A stretch of 8,321 bases of DNA from contig JAJYPW010000034.1 in assembly GCA_021795055.1 (NCBI GenBank), forward strand, positions 1 to 8,321, in the 5' to 3' direction. Below the pieces are notes generated by a model. That model was given only the letters and a program-made list of their open reading frames with translations, did not search any database and had not been told where the DNA came from. Within the stretch, counting starts at the first letter, position 1; each line of letters begins with the position of its first letter. Origin of the DNA: Thermoplasmata archaeon. GTDB lineage: Archaea > Thermoplasmatota > Thermoplasmata > Thermoplasmatales > Thermoplasmataceae. The translations under genes were made by a program, and so were the position numbers. Below are positions 6,172 to 8,321 of the stretch, piece by piece.

Positions 6172-7611
6172 ATGAGCGTGGGAAATCCTCAACTCCGGAG
6201 GGAAACCGATTTCATTTACAGGATAGACAGGGATATCAGCGCTGGCATGAACGGTGATGCCCTGGTCTTCGGTTCCCGGGACCTTGTCGACAGGGCCGGG
6301 AAGGATGGATCCATAGCCCAGCTTATCAACGTTTCCAAGCTGCCCGGGATCGTGGGGCCGGCAATGGCTATGCCGGACATACATAGCGGTTACGGCTTTC
6401 CCATTGGCGGCGTGGCTGCCTTTGCCTATGACGACGGAATAATATCGCCTGGAGGCGTGGGATATGACATAAACTGCGGGGTCTCCCTTGTCAGCGTACC
6501 TCTTACAATCGATGAATTCCTGAAATCGAGGAGGGAGGTCATTGACGCCCTCTTCAACAGCGTACCCTCAGGAGTGGGCACAAAAGGGAGGGTCCGCCTC
6601 ACAGGCGGGCAGCTTTCCGCCATCCTGGAAGAGGGGATCGAATGGGCCATCGCAAACGGCATTGGCAATCCTGAGGACGGAGGGCGCACGGATGAGAGCG
6701 GATCATTCAAAGGCGCTGACGCATCGAAGATTTCGGAAAGCGCAAGGGCAAGAGGAATCAGGCAGATAGGGACCCTTGGCGCAGGTAACCATTTCCTGGA
6801 AATCCAGGGCGTGGATCAGGTGTTTGACCTTCAGACTGCTGAGGCATTCGGTCTGTCGAAAGGAACTGTAACGGTAATGGTTCACACGGGATCCAGGGGA
6901 TTAGGGCACCAGGTTGCAACGGATTACATAGAAAAGCTCCTTGTCTCCGGCACTGAGGATCTTCCGGACAGGCAACTTGTTTTTGCCAGGTCGGGCGAAA
7001 GGTTCTTCGACGATTATATGGCCGCCATGCAGGGGGCTGCAAACTTTGCCTTTGTGAACAGGGAGGTTATAATTGACCAGGTCAGGAAAGTATTTGCAAG
7101 ATCATTCAACATCAATCCGGTTGAAATGCGGCTTGTTTACAGCATTTCCCACAACCTGGCGAGGGTGGAGGAGCATTCAGTGGACGGGAGCAGGATGAAG
7201 CTGATTGTCCACAGGAAGGGGGCTACCAGGGCATTCCCGGCAGGAAGGCAGGAAAACGGGCAGGAATTCATAGGAACCGGGCATCCGGTCCTGGTCCCGG
7301 GCAGCATGGGCACAAAGTCTTACGTGCTTGTTGGCGAGCGGGAAAACCTCCCTCTTTCATTTGGGTCAACATGCCATGGCGCCGGAAGATCCATCTCACG
7401 ACACAGGGCACTGGAATCACTTAGCAGATCGAAAGTTGCCGCAGAACTCGAGGGGTTGGGAGTAATGCTTAAAACTGCCTCCAGCAGGGCAATCCTCGAG
7501 GAAGCGCCCGAAAGCTACAAGGAGATAGAGGATGTCATACGGTCGGTAATCGGCGCGGGCCTTTCCAGGCCCGTGGCATCAATGAGGCCTCTGGGAGTGG
7601 TAAAGGGATGA
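6172..7611 (+). CDS. rtcB: RNA-splicing ligase RtcB (tRNA ligase)
   Basis: RtcB joins RNA ends bearing 2',3'-cyclic phosphate or 3'-phosphate to 5'-OH, using GTP and Mn2+ through a histidine-guanylate intermediate. In archaea it seals tRNA exons after splicing-endonuclease cleavage. At 479 residues it matches the usual archaeal length of about 480 and has no intein, although RtcB is a frequent intein host. Expected residues are present: D99 and C102 in GVGYDINCGV, H207 in GAGNHF, H238 in VHTGSRGLGHQ, H328 in SISHNLAR, and the guanylated histidine H402 in STCHGAGR. An early signature, LPGIVGPAMAMPDIHSGYGF, is also clear. ATG 6172 is the only reasonable start. It has no SD, so initiation from a leaderless or short-leader mRNA is likely. 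The archease gene, which often sits near rtcB, is not seen here. The stop overlaps the start of the amidohydrolase gene. Confidence 0.97.
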   Translation: MSVGNPQLRRETDFIYRIDRDISAGMNGDALVFGSRDLVDRAGKDGSIAQLINVSKLPGIVGPAMAMPDIHSGYGFPIGGVAAFAYDDGIISPGGVGYDINCGVSLVSVPLTIDEFLKSRREVIDALFNSVPSGVGTKGRVRLTGGQLSAILEEGIEWAIANGIGNPEDGGRTDESGSFKGADASKISESARARGIRQIGTLGAGNHFLEIQGVDQVFDLQTAEAFGLSKGTVTVMVHTGSRGLGHQVATDYIEKLLVSGTEDLPDRQLVFARSGERFFDDYMAAMQGAANFAFVNREVIIDQVRKVFARSFNINPVEMRLVYSISHNLARVEEHSVDGSRMKLIVHRKGATRAFPAGRQENGQEFIGTGHPVLVPGSMGTKSYVLVGERENLPLSFGSTCHGAGRSISRHRALESLSRSKVAAELEGLGVMLKTASSRAILEEAPESYKEIEDVIRSVIGAGLSRPVASMRPLGVVKG

Positions 7612-8321
7612 CAATGCCGGTATTCACGGGCCATCTGTATTCTGAAGGCAGGTTCATCCGTGCAACCATCCGTGAAAAGAATGGAGAAATCCACATCATC
7701 CCGGGTCTGGAGGTGGAGGCAAAATTCAAGGGCACCCTCATGCCGGTGCTGGCAAACTGCCATACCCACCTTGGAGACTCCTTTGTTCAAGAGGAGCCTC
7801 CGAACGATCTTGAGGAGTCCGTCGGGCCTGGCGGTTTCAAACACCGGAAACTGGAAAAGGCGAACGACCAGGAAATAGCGATGGGACTCAAAAGAAGCCT
7901 GAATATTGCGAGGGAAAGTGGCACGGGCCTGCTGGCAGACTTCAGGGAAGGTGGAATTCGTGGAGCGAAGATGATCAGGGAGGCCAGCAATGGAACTGGA
8001 ATTGACCTGAAGATCCTGGGAAGACCGGCCACAGTGGAAGAAGGGAAGGAAATGATCCGCCTCACCGATGGCTTCGGGATGAGTTCCCTATCGGACCACG
8101 AATTCGAATTCCTCGCAGAACTGTCAGAAACAGCCAGAAGGCATGGGAAAGCATTCGCCATCCACTTCTCAGAGAGGACTAGGGAGGATATCGACAGCCT
8201 GATCTCCCTACACCCCTCCCTCGTGGTGCACGGGATCTACTGCAGGAAGGATGACCTTGCAAGGCTCAAAGATCACAAGATACCGATATGCATCACCCCG
8301 AGATCCAACAAATTCTATGGG
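7608..8321 (+). CDS. Metal-dependent amidohydrolase (COG0402-like), 3' end outside window
   Basis: The frame is open from ATG 7608 to the window end, giving the first 238 residues. The start overlaps the rtcB stop as ATGA; GGGAGTGG (7593-7600) lies 7 nt upstream. A second in-frame ATG (7614) would remove two residues. A short N-terminal beta region (1-45) leads into the TIM-barrel with metal-binding H52 and H54 (NCHTHLGDSF), then LLADFREGG (108-116), ILGRPAT (136-142), H186 (FAIHFSE), H208 (LVVHGIYC) and TPRSNKFYG (230-238). These fit the archaeal amidohydrolase/deaminase group related to cytosine and adenosine-type deaminases, where the last motif is usually CPRSNxFFG. The final catalytic Asp would lie beyond the window. 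The substrate is unknown; deamination or hydrolysis of a nucleobase-like compound is a family-level guess. Co-expression with rtcB is likely. Confidence 0.88.
   Translation, partial: MTMPVFTGHLYSEGRFIRATIREKNGEIHIIPGLEVEAKFKGTLMPVLANCHTHLGDSFVQEEPPNDLEESVGPGGFKHRKLEKANDQEIAMGLKRSLNIARESGTGLLADFREGGIRGAKMIREASNGTGIDLKILGRPATVEEGKEMIRLTDGFGMSSLSDHEFEFLAELSETARRHGKAFAIHFSERTREDIDSLISLHPSLVVHGIYCRKDDLARLKDHKIPICITPRSNKFYG

Noticed and set aside
6172..7611. Possible intein in rtcB
   Set aside because: Inteins are frequent in RtcB, but the protein has the normal length of 479 residues and all active-site blocks are continuous.
7787..8161. 124-codon open frame on the - strand at the right end
   Set aside because: It is antisense to the amidohydrolase, whose metal-binding motifs and codon use are clear; the translated product is Ser/Pro/Arg-rich shadow sequence.

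Overview
The window looks like chromosomal DNA of an archaeon, most likely a Thermoplasmata/Thermoplasmatales-type organism (inference). Four things point that way. The ribosome-binding sites match the archaeal anti-SD (GGTGATC, GGAGGATG). Arg is mostly AGG/AGA and Ile is often ATA. RtcB is of the archaeal tRNA-splicing type. Genes are packed tightly, with 4-nt overlaps and TTG/GTG starts. No RNA gene, CRISPR array, insertion sequence, integrase or sign of recent transfer was seen, and no gene-free stretch exceeds about 70 bases.

Left part (1-4974, + strand): the distal part of a peptide/nickel-type (Opp/Dpp) ABC importer operon. In order it holds the C-terminal part of the first permease (DppB-like), the second permease (DppC-like), two ATPases (DppD-like and DppF-like) and a small membrane protein of unknown function whose start lies inside the end of dppF. 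The genes overlap or nearly touch, so they are probably co-transcribed and translationally coupled. No substrate-binding protein is visible; it may lie upstream of the window. Both ATPases keep every catalytic motif but are much larger than usual: DppD has about 150 extra residues in its helical subdomain, and DppF has a charged helical insert before the Q-loop plus an insert of about 105 residues that splits its four-cysteine motif.

Middle part (5023-6105, - strand): a compact three-gene unit. Read from 6105 leftwards it encodes a 67-residue protein of unknown function, a winged-helix DNA-binding protein and a GNAT acetyltransferase. It converges on the transporter operon; both stop codons sit in the two arms of one interrupted inverted repeat (4971-5026).

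Right part (6172-8321, + strand): rtcB, a complete intein-free RNA ligase, is followed by an amidohydrolase in a 4-nt ATGA overlap; the amidohydrolase runs off the window. The 66-base gap between the divergent units holds one A/T-rich box that could serve as a TATA element in both directions.

No clearly new defence or mobile system is visible. The most unusual material is the enlarged ATPase pair with its attached orphan membrane protein; the unannotated small protein/regulator/acetyltransferase unit beside rtcB comes second.
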